NCBI RefSeq assembly: GCF_029350945.1
Contig: NZ_JARKMS010000005.1
Coordinates: 229,770-293,769 of the forward strand
Length of the DNA stretch: 64,000 bases
Direction of reading: 5' to 3'
Source: Maribacter huludaoensis
GTDB taxonomy: Bacteria; Bacteroidota; Bacteroidia; Flavobacteriales; Flavobacteriaceae
The position numbers were made by a program, and so were the translations under genes. The notes under the pieces are model-generated. The model was given only the letters and a program-made list of their open reading frames with translations, was not told the DNA's origin and made no database searches. Positions 8,154 through 17,458 of this stretch are shown one piece after another; the stretch's first letter is position 1, and every line of letters starts with the position of its first letter.

Positions 8154-8701
8154 GATTAGTTTTAGTTTTATTCATAGCCATTTTGGCGCTAGGCTGTGAT
8201 GGCCCTGAACCAAGAAAACCGGTTCAAACAAAAAGCGGAAGCTTCTTTAAGGCGTCTATAGAAAGAAGTAGAAAACTGTTGGAAGCCGAAGAAAGTAAAA
8301 TTCAAAAAATTATTGCCCTAGACTCTCTAAAACATTATTCTCACAGTAATTCCGGTTCTTGGTTTCATTATTTAAATGTTAATGAAGAAACTAACTACAC
8401 CCCAAAAACAGATGATTTAGTAGCATTTACCTATGACATTTTAACCTTGGATAACGACACTATTTATTCTCAAGAAGATATTGGCGTTGTTACCTATAAG
8501 GTTGATAAGCAAGAATTGTTCTTGGGCCTTAGGGATGCTATTAAAATGTTAAAAGAAAATGAACGGGCTACATTTCTATTTCCTTCATCAATTGCTTTTG
8601 GGTATCATGGAGATGAAAACAAAATAGGTAGTAATGTTCCAATTAAATCTACGATTACCATTTTAAAAATAGAAAAACAAGAAGACAACGCAGTAAATTA
8701 A
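8150..8701 (+). CDS. gldI: Gliding motility-associated FKBP-type prolyl isomerase lipoprotein GldI
   Basis: The 183-residue protein begins with a lipoprotein signal (LALGC, Cys at about residue 16) and has an FKBP-type fold in its second half, including VPIKSTITILKIEK at the end and FPSSIAFGYHG near 143. GldI is required for gliding in Flavobacterium johnsoniae and is thought to fold exported gliding or type IX secretion components. The adjacent downstream gene is another prolyl isomerase lipoprotein, so the pair looks like a periplasmic folding unit. Start ATG overlaps the DHH gene by 4 nt. Confidence 0.9.
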   Translation: MRLVLVLFIAILALGCDGPEPRKPVQTKSGSFFKASIERSRKLLEAEESKIQKIIALDSLKHYSHSNSGSWFHYLNVNEETNYTPKTDDLVAFTYDILTLDNDTIYSQEDIGVVTYKVDKQELFLGLRDAIKMLKENERATFLFPSSIAFGYHGDENKIGSNVPIKSTITILKIEKQEDNAVN

Positions 8702-8711
8702 AAAGACCATT

Positions 8712-9851
8712 ATGATTAAAAAAATGTACTTGATTGCAGTAATTGCCCTAGTTTTAGCTAGCTGCAAAACCAGTAAAAGAGCTGATCTAGGAGACGGCTT
8801 GTTCGCCGATATAAAAACCTCTAAAGGCGATATTATTGTTCGTTTAGAGCAAGAAAAAACACCTGTTACCGTAGCCAACTTTGTTTCCTTGGCAGAAGGA
8901 ACAAATACTTTTGTCAGTGAAGAATATAAAGGTAAGAAATATTATGACGGATTAACGTTCCATAGAATTATGAAAGATTTTATGATCCAAGGGGGCGATC
9001 CTTTAGGACAAGGAACAGGAAACCCTGGCTATAAATTTATGGATGAATTCAACGATTCGTTGGTCCATGATAAAAAAGGAATTCTGTCAATGGCAAACTC
9101 AGGACCAACGACCAACGGAAGTCAATTTTTCATTACTCATAAAGAAACACCTTGGCTAAATAACAAACACACCGTGTTTGGAGAAGTAGTTGAAGGTATG
9201 GAGGTTGTGGATTCTATTGCAAATGTTCCAGTAGGCGCAGGTAACAAGCCATTAGAACCGGTTATAATGAACACTATTGAAATCATTAGAAACGGCAAAG
9301 AGGCCCGCAAATTCGATGCGGTACAAATAATGACTGATTATTTTGATGGTGAAGAAGAAAGACTGGCCGCTATTGAAAAAGAGAAAGCTGAAAAATTGGC
9401 GGAAGTAAAAAAAATTAAAGCGGAATTTGCATCTTCGATCGAAGCTCAAAAAGCAAAAGCACAAACCTTGGCTTCAGGTCTTAAAGTATTGACTTTAGAA
9501 ACCGGCTCTGGCGAAAAGCCTAAAGTGGGCCAAAAAGTAAATGTAATGTATGCAGGCTACTTAATGGACGGTACTTTATTTGACAGTAACTACGAAGAGA
9601 TTGCGCAAAAATATGGCATGTTCGATATTAAGAGGCAACAAGGTGGCGGCTACATGCCGGTACCTATGGATTACTCTCCAGAATCTCGTTTGATCGCCGG
9701 ATTTAGAGAAGGACTTTTAACCATGAAAGTGGGCGATAAAGTCCGTTTGTTCATTCCGTCTCATTTAGGTTATGGTCCACAAGGTGGCGGTCCAATTCCA
9801 CCAGATGCAGATTTAATCTTTGATTTGGAAATTACGGGAATAACCCAATAA
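8712..9851 (+). CDS. Dual-domain prolyl isomerase lipoprotein (cyclophilin-FKBP fusion)
   Basis: This 379-residue lipoprotein (signal to LASC, Cys at about residue 18) joins two unrelated prolyl isomerases. Residues about 32-195 are a cyclophilin, with FHRIMKDFMIQGGDP, GPTTNGSQFFIT and HTVFGEVVEGM. A charged, Lys/Glu-rich helix at about 215-250 links it to an FKBP domain at about 280-379, with GTLFDSNY and FIPSHLGYGPQGGG. Such dual-family immunophilins are uncommon outside a few lineages, including flavobacteria. It follows gldI by 10 nt and ends at a strong terminator. It probably acts in the periplasm on exported proteins. Confidence 0.93.
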   Translation: MIKKMYLIAVIALVLASCKTSKRADLGDGLFADIKTSKGDIIVRLEQEKTPVTVANFVSLAEGTNTFVSEEYKGKKYYDGLTFHRIMKDFMIQGGDPLGQGTGNPGYKFMDEFNDSLVHDKKGILSMANSGPTTNGSQFFITHKETPWLNNKHTVFGEVVEGMEVVDSIANVPVGAGNKPLEPVIMNTIEIIRNGKEARKFDAVQIMTDYFDGEEERLAAIEKEKAEKLAEVKKIKAEFASSIEAQKAKAQTLASGLKVLTLETGSGEKPKVGQKVNVMYAGYLMDGTLFDSNYEEIAQKYGMFDIKRQQGGGYMPVPMDYSPESRLIAGFREGLLTMKVGDKVRLFIPSHLGYGPQGGGPIPPDADLIFDLEITGITQ

Positions 9852-9862
9852 TAAACACAAAT

Positions 9863-9898
9863 AAAAAAGCCCTTTAGTCTTCACTAAAGGGCTTTTTT
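9863..9898. terminator. Bidirectional terminator between the prolyl isomerase gene and pepD
   Basis: AGCCCTTTAGT, loop CTTC, then ACTAAAGGGCT forms an 11-bp stem, with A6 on the left and T6 on the right. It serves the plus-strand gldI unit and minus-strand pepD. Confidence 0.93.
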
Positions 9899-9911
9899 CA
9901 TATCTGCAATT

Positions 9912-11357
9912 CTAATTTGTATTCTTTAAAATCTCTAGAAGTAAACTCCAGAATTTTTGAACGGAAGAAATACTTACTCGTTCATCTGGCGAGTGTGCCC
10001 CAAGAATTGTAGGTCCAAAACTAACCATATCCACATCAGGATAATTTTGACCCAAAATACCGCATTCCAATCCTGCATGGCATGCAACGACCCTTGGTCG
10101 TTCCTTAAACAATTTAACATAGCTATCTTTTACTACTGTTAATATTTCAGAATTAGGATTAGGATTCCAACCTGGATAGGCCCCACTAAAACTAACCTTA
10201 AAACCACTTAATTCAAAAGCTGAACGCAGAGAATTTGCCAGATCTAGCTTAGCCGTTTCTACTGATGACCGTGTTAGGCAACCAATAGTTATCTCTCCTT
10301 TTTCAACTTTTACAATTGCAATATTGTTAGACGTTTCAACCAAATCAGCAATAGCACCACTCATGGCATAGACCCCATTATGCGCTGCATAAACAGCTTT
10401 TACCAATTTTTCTTGCGCACCAAGACCCATCACCTTTTTAGCGGACTTTACATCTTTAAATTCTATTTGCAGATCCGGCTCTTGCACACTTAACTCTTCC
10501 TTTATAACCTTAGAAAGTTCATTTATCTTTTTAAAAAATTCACTGGCATGCTTTCTACCAACATTTAGTTTACAAACACTTTCCCTAGGTATTGCATTTC
10601 TAAGACTACCACCGTTCAATGAATTGATGCGAACGTTATAATCAAGACCTAAAAAGAGCAATCTATTCATAATCTTATTGGCATTGCCCAAACCTTTATG
10701 AATATCCATACCACTATGGCCACCCTTTAAACCTTTTACAGTAATCTCTAAACCGGCGTCACCGTGAGTTCCGTCCTTTTCATTATATGTTCTAGTGGCG
10801 GTAACGTCAATACCACCTGCACAACCAATATCAATTTCGTCATCTTCCTCAGTATCTAAATTTAAAAGAATTTCACCCTGTAAAACTCCTGCTTTCAATT
10901 CAAAAGCACCGGTCATTCCCGTTTCCTCATCAATTGTAAATAAAGCTTCAAGAGCAGGATGCTGTATTTCTGTACTTTCCAAAAGCGCCATTATAGCGGC
11001 AACACCCATACCATTATCCGCACCTAATGTGGTACCCTTTGCTTTCACCCAATCATCATCAACATACATTTCTATACCTTGGGTATCAAAATCAAAAACG
11101 GTGTTGGCATTTTTTTGGTGTACCATATCTAAATGGCTCTGCAGCGTTATCATTTTCTTATCTTCCATACCTTTGGCGGCAGGTTTTCTAATGATAACAT
11201 TACCTATTTCATCAGAAAAAGTTTCTAGACCAAGACCATTACCAAAATCCAACATAAAACTGATTACCCTTTCCTCTTTTTTTGAGGGTCTAGGTACGGC
11301 ATTCAATCTAGAAAAATTTTTCCATACCGCTGTAGGTTCTAATTTATCAATATCCAT
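9912..11357 (-). CDS. pepD: Beta-Ala-His (aminoacyl-histidine) dipeptidase, M20C
   Basis: PepD is a cytoplasmic dizinc dipeptidase of family M20 that cleaves Xaa-His and related dipeptides. The 481-residue protein shows HLDMVHQK near residue 88 (metal His and Asp), GADNGMGVAA near 126 (bridging Asp), and FTIDEETGMTGA near 157 (catalytic and metal Glu). The central GGHSGMDIH segment belongs to the lid/dimerisation domain, and the late GPTILGAHSPDE supplies the last metal His. No signal peptide is present. It is a single-gene unit. Confidence 0.95.
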   Translation of the reverse strand: MDIDKLEPTAVWKNFSRLNAVPRPSKKEERVISFMLDFGNGLGLETFSDEIGNVIIRKPAAKGMEDKKMITLQSHLDMVHQKNANTVFDFDTQGIEMYVDDDWVKAKGTTLGADNGMGVAAIMALLESTEIQHPALEALFTIDEETGMTGAFELKAGVLQGEILLNLDTEEDDEIDIGCAGGIDVTATRTYNEKDGTHGDAGLEITVKGLKGGHSGMDIHKGLGNANKIMNRLLFLGLDYNVRINSLNGGSLRNAIPRESVCKLNVGRKHASEFFKKINELSKVIKEELSVQEPDLQIEFKDVKSAKKVMGLGAQEKLVKAVYAAHNGVYAMSGAIADLVETSNNIAIVKVEKGEITIGCLTRSSVETAKLDLANSLRSAFELSGFKVSFSGAYPGWNPNPNSEILTVVKDSYVKLFKERPRVVACHAGLECGILGQNYPDVDMVSFGPTILGAHSPDERVSISSVQKFWSLLLEILKNTN

Positions 11358-11383
11358 ATAATTATTTTCATGGTTAGTACCTG

Positions 11384-11391
11384 CAAAAATA
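11384..11391 (-). promoter_or_regulatory. Candidate -7 box for pepD
   Basis: TATTTTTG on the minus strand lies 26 nt before the pepD ATG. No clear -33 TTG is seen. It sits in a 68-nt divergent region shared with the DUF3810 gene promoter. Confidence 0.4.
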
Positions 11392-11412
11392 CTTATAGAA
11401 AAAGGATTTCGC

Positions 11413-11420
11413 TATTTTTG
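11413..11420 (+). promoter_or_regulatory. -7 box (TATTTTTG) directly before the DUF3810 gene
   Basis: TATTTTTG ends 5 nt before the ATG at 11426, predicting a leaderless transcript. A -33 element could not be recognised. Confidence 0.45.
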
Positions 11421-11425
11421 AGATA

Positions 11426-12493
11426 ATGAAGATATCTTTTAAAAATGCGCTTGCTATTTCTTTGGTCCCACAAATTATAATTGTAAAATGGCTGGCCACA
11501 CGTAGCGATTTAGTGGAGCAATATTACAGTACGGGATTATATCCTGTAATTTCCAAATTCTTTAGGTTTCTTTTTGGTTGGATTCCTTTTTCAGTAGGCG
11601 ATATCATCTATTTAATTTTAATACTACTTGCCATCACCTACCTATTTAAGAACAGAAAATACATTTGGCGAAATAAACTGAAATTTTTACAAAATGTAGC
11701 TATGGTACTCTCCGTTGCCTATTTCACCTTCCATGTCATTTGGGGCATGAATTATTATAGAGAACCATTGGCCAAGAAACTAGAATTGGTACCAAACAGA
11801 GAATACCAAGATTTACTTGAATTTACGGAAAGGTTAATTAAGAAAACTAACCAAACACAAATCGCCATAACCCAAGATTCTAGTTTAGCGGTAAAAATAC
11901 CATACTCACAAAAAGAAATTTTTCATAAAACAGTTGAAGGTTATGATGATTTAAAAAAGATTCATCCATTTTTAGCCTATGAAATACCAAGCATAAAAAA
12001 ATCTTTATTCAGCACAGGGCTAACATATATGGGCTACGCCGGATATTTAAATCCGTTTACAAATGAGGCTCAGGTAAACGACTTACTACCAAACTTCAGA
12101 TTTCCATTTGTTGCCGGTCATGAGGTAGGCCATCAAATTGGTTATTCAGCTGAAAACGAAACAAATTTTATTGGCTATCTAGTTACTTCAAACAATAAAG
12201 ACCCATATTTTAAATATGCAGCATATGCCTATGGGTTAGGCTATTGCCTAAATGACATTAGAAGAACCAATACCGAAGATTTTGATAAATTGATGCTACA
12301 ACTGAACTCTGGGGTAAAAAACAACTTTCAAGAAATGTCCATTTTTTGGAATTCTTACGAAAACCCTATGGAACCGGTTTTCAAATCAATATTCGATACT
12401 TTTCTAAAAGCCAATAACCAAAAAGAAGGTATTAAGAGTTATAGCGCCGTAGTACTATTCCTGGTAGCTTATCATAAAGATCATCCACTTTAA
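11426..12493 (+). CDS. DUF3810 membrane protein with a zinc-protease motif
   Basis: The 355-residue protein has about three hydrophobic helices within the first 110 residues, followed by a soluble region. Near residue 235 it carries HEVGHQIGYSAENETNF, an HExxH zincin motif with a downstream Glu that could be the third ligand, so it may be an inner-membrane metallopeptidase. The family (DUF3810) is found in Bacteroidota and Firmicutes, and I know of no proven substrate. Its message appears leaderless. It is followed by 174 nt of spacer before the amidohydrolases, so it probably stands alone. Confidence 0.82.
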   Translation: MKISFKNALAISLVPQIIIVKWLATRSDLVEQYYSTGLYPVISKFFRFLFGWIPFSVGDIIYLILILLAITYLFKNRKYIWRNKLKFLQNVAMVLSVAYFTFHVIWGMNYYREPLAKKLELVPNREYQDLLEFTERLIKKTNQTQIAITQDSSLAVKIPYSQKEIFHKTVEGYDDLKKIHPFLAYEIPSIKKSLFSTGLTYMGYAGYLNPFTNEAQVNDLLPNFRFPFVAGHEVGHQIGYSAENETNFIGYLVTSNNKDPYFKYAAYAYGLGYCLNDIRRTNTEDFDKLMLQLNSGVKNNFQEMSIFWNSYENPMEPVFKSIFDTFLKANNQKEGIKSYSAVVLFLVAYHKDHPL

Positions 12494-12667
12494 ATTTGCA
12501 TGAAATTTCGTAATCCTAGCTCAATTTATCGGTCCTTTTTTTAAATTTTTAAGAAAATAATAGCGATTCTTTATAATTAAAAAACCAAGTGTTAAAGAAA
12601 AGTGAAATAGACCGTGTTTACTGAGTAATCCGAGTATTTTTAGAGATACTAATTCAAACCGAACACA

Positions 12668-15622
12668 ATGAAAAAACTATTTTTTGTGCTATGCCTACTT
12701 GGGTATGGCTCACTTTTGACCGCACAAGACTATTTCCCGGAAAATGCAGGAATAAAAGTCAATAACAATAATTACACGGCTTTTACCAACGCAAAAATCT
12801 TTGTAACCCCTACACAAGTAATAGAAAACGGAACATTATTGATCCAACACGGAAAGGTCGTCAGTGCTTCAAGCTCTGTAAGTATTCCAAAGAACGCCGT
12901 AATCATAGATTTAATGGGTAAATCTATCTACCCATCTTTTATAGACGTATATTCTAAATTTGGAGTAGAACAAGCAAAGAAAAAACAAGGTGGAGGTCGT
13001 TCTACCCAATATGAACCATCAAGAGAAGGTTATTACTGGAACGACCATATTATGCCAGAAAACAAAGCTATTGAAAAGTTTGCTTATGATGACAAAGAAG
13101 CAAAGGTGTTACGAGAAGCTGGATTTGGTGTCGTAAATTCCCATATACAAGATGGTATTGCCAGAGGTACAGGTGTCTTAATTGCCCTGAATGCCAAAGG
13201 AACAAATGCCAATAGGATATTAGATGACAGATCTGCCCAATATTTTTCTTTGTCCAGAAGTATTGCAAAAGGACAATCTTACCCAGGTTCATTAATGGGA
13301 GTATTGGCATTGTTGAGACAAATGTATAGCGATGCAGATTGGTACGCTAAAGGCAATGCTACAACTATAGACCTTTCTTTAGAAGCTCTTAATGAAAATA
13401 AAAGTTTGGTACAGATTTTTGAGGCCAAAGACAAATCTCATGATTTACGTGTAGATAAAATAGGAGATGCCAACGGTATACAATATACTATTTTAGGCGG
13501 TGGCAATGAGTTTGAACGTATAGAAGAAATTAAAGGCACCAATGCTAAATTCATAGTACCATTAAACTTTCCTGATGCCTATGATGTCTCTAACCCGTAT
13601 GCCGTAGATTACGTATCCTTACAAGATATGCGTTATTGGAACCAAGCTCCTTCCAATCCAAAAGTATTGGCAGAGAACGGAATACAGTTTTCATTTACTA
13701 CGCACGATCTAAAATCACCGGCAAAGTTTAAAGAAAAATTGATAAAAGCCATTGAATACGGTCTTTCTTCTACAAAAGCTCTGGAAGCCCTAACTACGGT
13801 ACCGGCACAAATATTGGGAAAATCAAACGAAATAGGCACCTTAAAAACGGGGGCTTTGGCAAATTTCTTGATTACGTCGGGCAACGTTTTTGATAAATCG
13901 ACCACATTATACGAAAACTGGGTACAAGGGACCAAAAATGTCATAAACTCAATGGATTCAAAAGACATTCGTGGAGATTACAGCTTAGCTGTACAGGGAA
14001 AATCCTATGATGTTTCTATAACGGGCGAAATTTCTAAACCTAAAATCGAGGTAAAACAGGACACTACAAAATTATCATCTAAAATTTCATACGATGACAA
14101 TTGGGTTACCCTTTCATTTGCAACGGACAAAGGTGAAAAAACATATAGAATGATAGGTGCTGTAACCGAAGCATCTGACAATTTAGCTGGTAGATTGGTA
14201 CTACCAGATGGTACAGAATCTCAATTTACTGCCACAAAATTGAAATCGTTTACAGAAACGGAAGCGAAAAAAAATAACAACGAGCCGGCTATCAAAGTAA
14301 TGCCAGTAACCTTCCCTAATTTAGGCTACGGCTTTGCAACTAAACCAAAAGCACAAAACACATTATTTAAGAATGCCACGGTATGGACAAGTGAAGATGC
14401 CGGTATATTGGAAAATACAGATGTTCTTGTTAAAAACGGAAAAATAGTTAAAATAGGAAAAGACCTAAGCGCCGTTGGTGCAACGGTGATCGATGCTACA
14501 AGTAAACATTTAACTGCAGGTATTATTGATGAACATAGCCATATAGCAGCTTTGGCGGTAAATGAAGCCGGTCAAAACAGTTCTGCGGAAGTTAAAATGG
14601 AAGATGTTGTAGATCCGGAACATATGGGAATCTATCGTTCTCTTGCCGGTGGTGTTACATCACTACAATTGCTACACGGTTCCGCTAATCCCATTGGTGG
14701 CAGATCTGCAATTCTAAAATTAAAATGGGGAGAAGAAGCAGACGGACTCATATATGACAATTCTCCTAAGTTCATCAAATTTGCACTTGGCGAGAATGTA
14801 AAGCAAAGTAATTGGGGTAGCTTTTCTCGTTTCCCACAAACGCGTATGGGGGTGGAACAATTATACATGAACTACTTTCAAAGAGCCAAGGAATATGACA
14901 CCAAAAAGAAAAATGGTGAACCTTACCGATATGACGAGGAAATGGAAGTACTGGCCGAGATTATTAACGGTGAGCGTTTTATCTCTTGCCACTCTTACGT
15001 ACAGAGCGAAATTAACATGATGATGAAGGTTGCCGAACATTTTGGATTTAGAATAAACACCTTTACCCACATTCTGGAAGGTTATAAAGTAGCCGATAAA
15101 ATGGCAGAACACGGTGTAGGTGCAGGTACCTTCAGTGACTGGTGGGCATATAAATTCGAAGTAAACGATGCTATACCCTATAATGCGGCAATAATGCAAA
15201 GGCAAGGGGTGGTAACGGCTATTAATAGTGATGATCGTGAGATGATCAGAAGATTGAACCAAGAAGCCGCCAAAACAATAAAATACGGTGGTATGACCGA
15301 GCTTGAAGCTTGGAAAATGATTACTATCAACCCTGCAAAATTGTTACATTTAGATAACCGTGTAGGTAGTATAAAAGAAGGTAAGGATGCAGATTTGGTC
15401 TTATGGTCTGGCAACCCGCTATCAGTTTATACCAAAGCAGAAAAGACAATGATCGAAGGAGTTACCTATTTTGATTTGGAAATGGATAGGAAAAACCGTG
15501 AAAAAATTAAAAAAGAAAGAAACGAGTTGGTTACCATGATGCTTAAAGAGAAAAGTAGTGGTAAAAAAATGCAAGGTCCTAAACAAAGTGTCAAAAGAGA
15601 TTTCACTTGCGAAAGCCTTTAA
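12668..15622 (+). CDS. Secreted tandem amidohydrolase-family protein
   Basis: A 984-residue exported protein (signal MKKLFFVLCLLGYGSLLTAQ). It contains two amidohydrolase-like units. The first (about 40-420) has the flanking beta-sandwich and a degenerate metal site: where GFIDxHxH is expected it reads SFIDVYSKFG. The second (about 565-945) is complete, with GIIDEHSHI, CHSYVQSE, THILEGYK and the catalytic aspartate in NSDDREM. A basic, Lys-rich tail follows. It probably hydrolyses a cyclic amide or peptide-like substrate in the periplasm, with the N-terminal unit serving a structural role. It is followed 39 nt later by a relative, suggesting a heteromeric partner. Confidence 0.9.
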   Translation: MKKLFFVLCLLGYGSLLTAQDYFPENAGIKVNNNNYTAFTNAKIFVTPTQVIENGTLLIQHGKVVSASSSVSIPKNAVIIDLMGKSIYPSFIDVYSKFGVEQAKKKQGGGRSTQYEPSREGYYWNDHIMPENKAIEKFAYDDKEAKVLREAGFGVVNSHIQDGIARGTGVLIALNAKGTNANRILDDRSAQYFSLSRSIAKGQSYPGSLMGVLALLRQMYSDADWYAKGNATTIDLSLEALNENKSLVQIFEAKDKSHDLRVDKIGDANGIQYTILGGGNEFERIEEIKGTNAKFIVPLNFPDAYDVSNPYAVDYVSLQDMRYWNQAPSNPKVLAENGIQFSFTTHDLKSPAKFKEKLIKAIEYGLSSTKALEALTTVPAQILGKSNEIGTLKTGALANFLITSGNVFDKSTTLYENWVQGTKNVINSMDSKDIRGDYSLAVQGKSYDVSITGEISKPKIEVKQDTTKLSSKISYDDNWVTLSFATDKGEKTYRMIGAVTEASDNLAGRLVLPDGTESQFTATKLKSFTETEAKKNNNEPAIKVMPVTFPNLGYGFATKPKAQNTLFKNATVWTSEDAGILENTDVLVKNGKIVKIGKDLSAVGATVIDATSKHLTAGIIDEHSHIAALAVNEAGQNSSAEVKMEDVVDPEHMGIYRSLAGGVTSLQLLHGSANPIGGRSAILKLKWGEEADGLIYDNSPKFIKFALGENVKQSNWGSFSRFPQTRMGVEQLYMNYFQRAKEYDTKKKNGEPYRYDEEMEVLAEIINGERFISCHSYVQSEINMMMKVAEHFGFRINTFTHILEGYKVADKMAEHGVGAGTFSDWWAYKFEVNDAIPYNAAIMQRQGVVTAINSDDREMIRRLNQEAAKTIKYGGMTELEAWKMITINPAKLLHLDNRVGSIKEGKDADLVLWSGNPLSVYTKAEKTMIEGVTYFDLEMDRKNREKIKKERNELVTMMLKEKSSGKKMQGPKQSVKRDFTCESL

Positions 15623-15661
15623 CATAACAAGCTACTTTTCAAAAAACATAAAACAATACAA

Positions 15662-16954
15662 ATGAAAAAATTTATAACCTTAATCATAGCCTTAGGTCTT
15701 GTAGTACCAACTATGGCACAACAAACACCCGGCTCTAAACAAACCGAAGCCATTACTATTGAAGGTGCCACGGCGCATTTGGGAAACGGAGAAGTTATTG
15801 AAAATTCGCTCATCATGTTCGAAGATGGTAAGATTACTTTTGTAGGGGATTCAAAAATGAGAATTGCCAGAAAAGGTAAAGTAATAGATGCTACCGGCAA
15901 ACACGTTTACCCAGGATTCATTGCTCCCGCAAAAACACTAGGTTTAGTTGAGATTGATGCCGTTAGAGCATCTAAAGATGAAGATGAAATAGGAGATTTC
16001 ATACCCCATGTAAGAAGTTTAATTGCTTATAATGCAGAATCTAAAGTGGTTGAAAGTATGAGACCTAACGGAGTCTTAATAGGGCAGATCGCTCCTTCTG
16101 GGGGTCGAATTTCAGGAACTTCAAGTATAGTACAATTTGATGCTTGGAACTGGGAAGATGCAGCCATTAAAGTAGATGACGGTATACATTTAAACTGGCC
16201 AGCTACCTTTAAACAAGGTCGTTGGTGGGCAGGTGAAGATCCAGGATATCACCCAAATAAAGATTATGCGGAACAAACCGAAGCGGTAATATCATTTATA
16301 AAAAATGCTACCGCCTACGGGAAATCTACTCCCAAAGAGGTAAACCCTGCTTACGCAGCAATGAAAGGTGTTTTTGATGGCAGTCAAAAATTATATGTAC
16401 ATGCAGATGATGAAAGACAGATTATAGATGCCATTAACATATTAAAAATGAACGGCGTTAAAAAAGTGGTCTTGATCGGTGGATACCATGCTTATAAAAT
16501 TCCAGAATTTTTAAAAAGCAATGATATTCCTGTTTTGGTACAGTATACGCATAATCTTCCGGTATTTGATGATGATGATTATGACCTACCTTATAAATTA
16601 CCCAAGCTATTGGTAGATGCAGGTTTGTTAGTGGGAATTCAAAATTCAGATGCGGTTAATTTTCAAACCAGAAATTTACCTTTCTATGCCGGTCAAGCAG
16701 CACAACAAGGACTGGATAAGGAAGTAGCCGTGCAACTATTGACCGGTAATACGGCTAAAATTTTAGGTATAGATGACCTTTACGGAACATTGGAGAATGG
16801 TAAAAGTGCCACCCTTTTTATATCTGAAGGTGATGCTCTAGATATGGTAGGAAATCGTCTAACACATGTTTTTATTGATGGTAGAACAGTTTCATTAGAA
16901 ACACACCAAACTGAACTTTGGAAACGCTACATGGGCAAGTACGAAGGAAAGTAA
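15662..16954 (+). CDS. Secreted amidohydrolase-family protein lacking the HxH metal motif
   Basis: The 430-residue protein has a signal peptide ending near TMAQ (residue 20). It resembles the first half of the preceding protein. After VIDATGKHVYPGFI the expected HxH metal pair is replaced by APAKTLG. Later features such as VQYTHNLP, a GIQNSDAVN aspartate, and the family-typical ending around LTGNTAKILGI and LENGKSATLF remain. It may be a non-catalytic partner of the tandem enzyme, or bind a different metal set. It is the last gene of the pair and is followed by a clear terminator. Confidence 0.87.
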   Translation: MKKFITLIIALGLVVPTMAQQTPGSKQTEAITIEGATAHLGNGEVIENSLIMFEDGKITFVGDSKMRIARKGKVIDATGKHVYPGFIAPAKTLGLVEIDAVRASKDEDEIGDFIPHVRSLIAYNAESKVVESMRPNGVLIGQIAPSGGRISGTSSIVQFDAWNWEDAAIKVDDGIHLNWPATFKQGRWWAGEDPGYHPNKDYAEQTEAVISFIKNATAYGKSTPKEVNPAYAAMKGVFDGSQKLYVHADDERQIIDAINILKMNGVKKVVLIGGYHAYKIPEFLKSNDIPVLVQYTHNLPVFDDDDYDLPYKLPKLLVDAGLLVGIQNSDAVNFQTRNLPFYAGQAAQQGLDKEVAVQLLTGNTAKILGIDDLYGTLENGKSATLFISEGDALDMVGNRLTHVFIDGRTVSLETHQTELWKRYMGKYEGK

Positions 16955-16972
16955 CACCTTAAAATTATGTAT

Positions 16973-17012
16973 AAAAAAGAGGCTGTCTAGAATTCTAGAC
17001 CGCCTCTTTTTA
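16973..17012. terminator. Bidirectional terminator after the amidohydrolase pair
   Basis: AAAGAGGC, a T/C mismatch, then GTCTAGAATTCTAGAC and GCCTCTTT form a long hairpin with A- and T-runs on the two sides. It also lies just past the stop of the minus-strand gene at 17030. Confidence 0.88.
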
Positions 17013-17029
17013 TTTATAAATATTTTAGG

Positions 17030-17437
17030 TTATTTCTTGCCAAGCATGTAACCAACATATGCCATTGGCATGTAAGCCACTATAATATCTAGAGCGGTAA
17101 ACCACATTGGTCCGCCAAGCATGGCAATATTTGCTGTACCACCAATTAGAAAAAACAAGCCAATGACTAAAGCCATTAACACTTTTCTTGTTGCCGCAAT
17201 TTTGGTTGCAACAAAGACACCCACTAGTGTTCCTAAAGCATGGGCAAGAAAAGGAAAAATGAAATGTTTGGGTTCAAACAGATGCATGGTTGCCTTCAAA
17301 CCTTCCATAGTTGTAATATCACCGCCTTCTGGCGGTGGAATTATGGAACCACTAATCATAATAATTCCCATATTTACAATACTACCAACCACTACCCCGG
17401 CTACTACAGCCAAAATATTCTTTACTACTGGATTCAT
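17030..17437 (-). CDS. Small four-helix membrane protein, unknown function
   Basis: A 135-residue, very hydrophobic protein with about four predicted helices: about 8-32, 60-80, 86-106 and 112-132. The loop after the first helix is Pro/Gly-rich (IPPPEGGD), and a HALGTLVGVFVATKIA segment follows. I recognise it as a conserved hypothetical membrane protein but not its function. It starts 21 nt after the moeA stop, so it may be read through from the cofactor operon, yet nothing ties it to molybdenum chemistry. Confidence 0.72.
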   Translation of the reverse strand: MNPVVKNILAVVAGVVVGSIVNMGIIMISGSIIPPPEGGDITTMEGLKATMHLFEPKHFIFPFLAHALGTLVGVFVATKIAATRKVLMALVIGLFFLIGGTANIAMLGGPMWFTALDIIVAYMPMAYVGYMLGKK

Positions 17438-17458
17438 ATAGAAAAATTTAATTGATTA

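Noticed and set aside
10795-11361. Long open frame (188 codons) on the plus strand opposite pepD
   Set aside because: Overlaps a strongly conserved dipeptidase on the other strand; the product is low-complexity Ser/Pro-rich with no recognisable domain, as expected for a mirror frame.
12494-12667. Spacer before the amidohydrolases as an RNA element
   Set aside because: A/T-rich with only a near -7 box (TATTTTTA at 12635-12642) and a weak AAATTT palindrome; nothing firm.
14861-15262. Open frame (133 codons) opposite the amidohydrolase
   Set aside because: Antisense to the catalytic amidohydrolase unit; no homology recognised.
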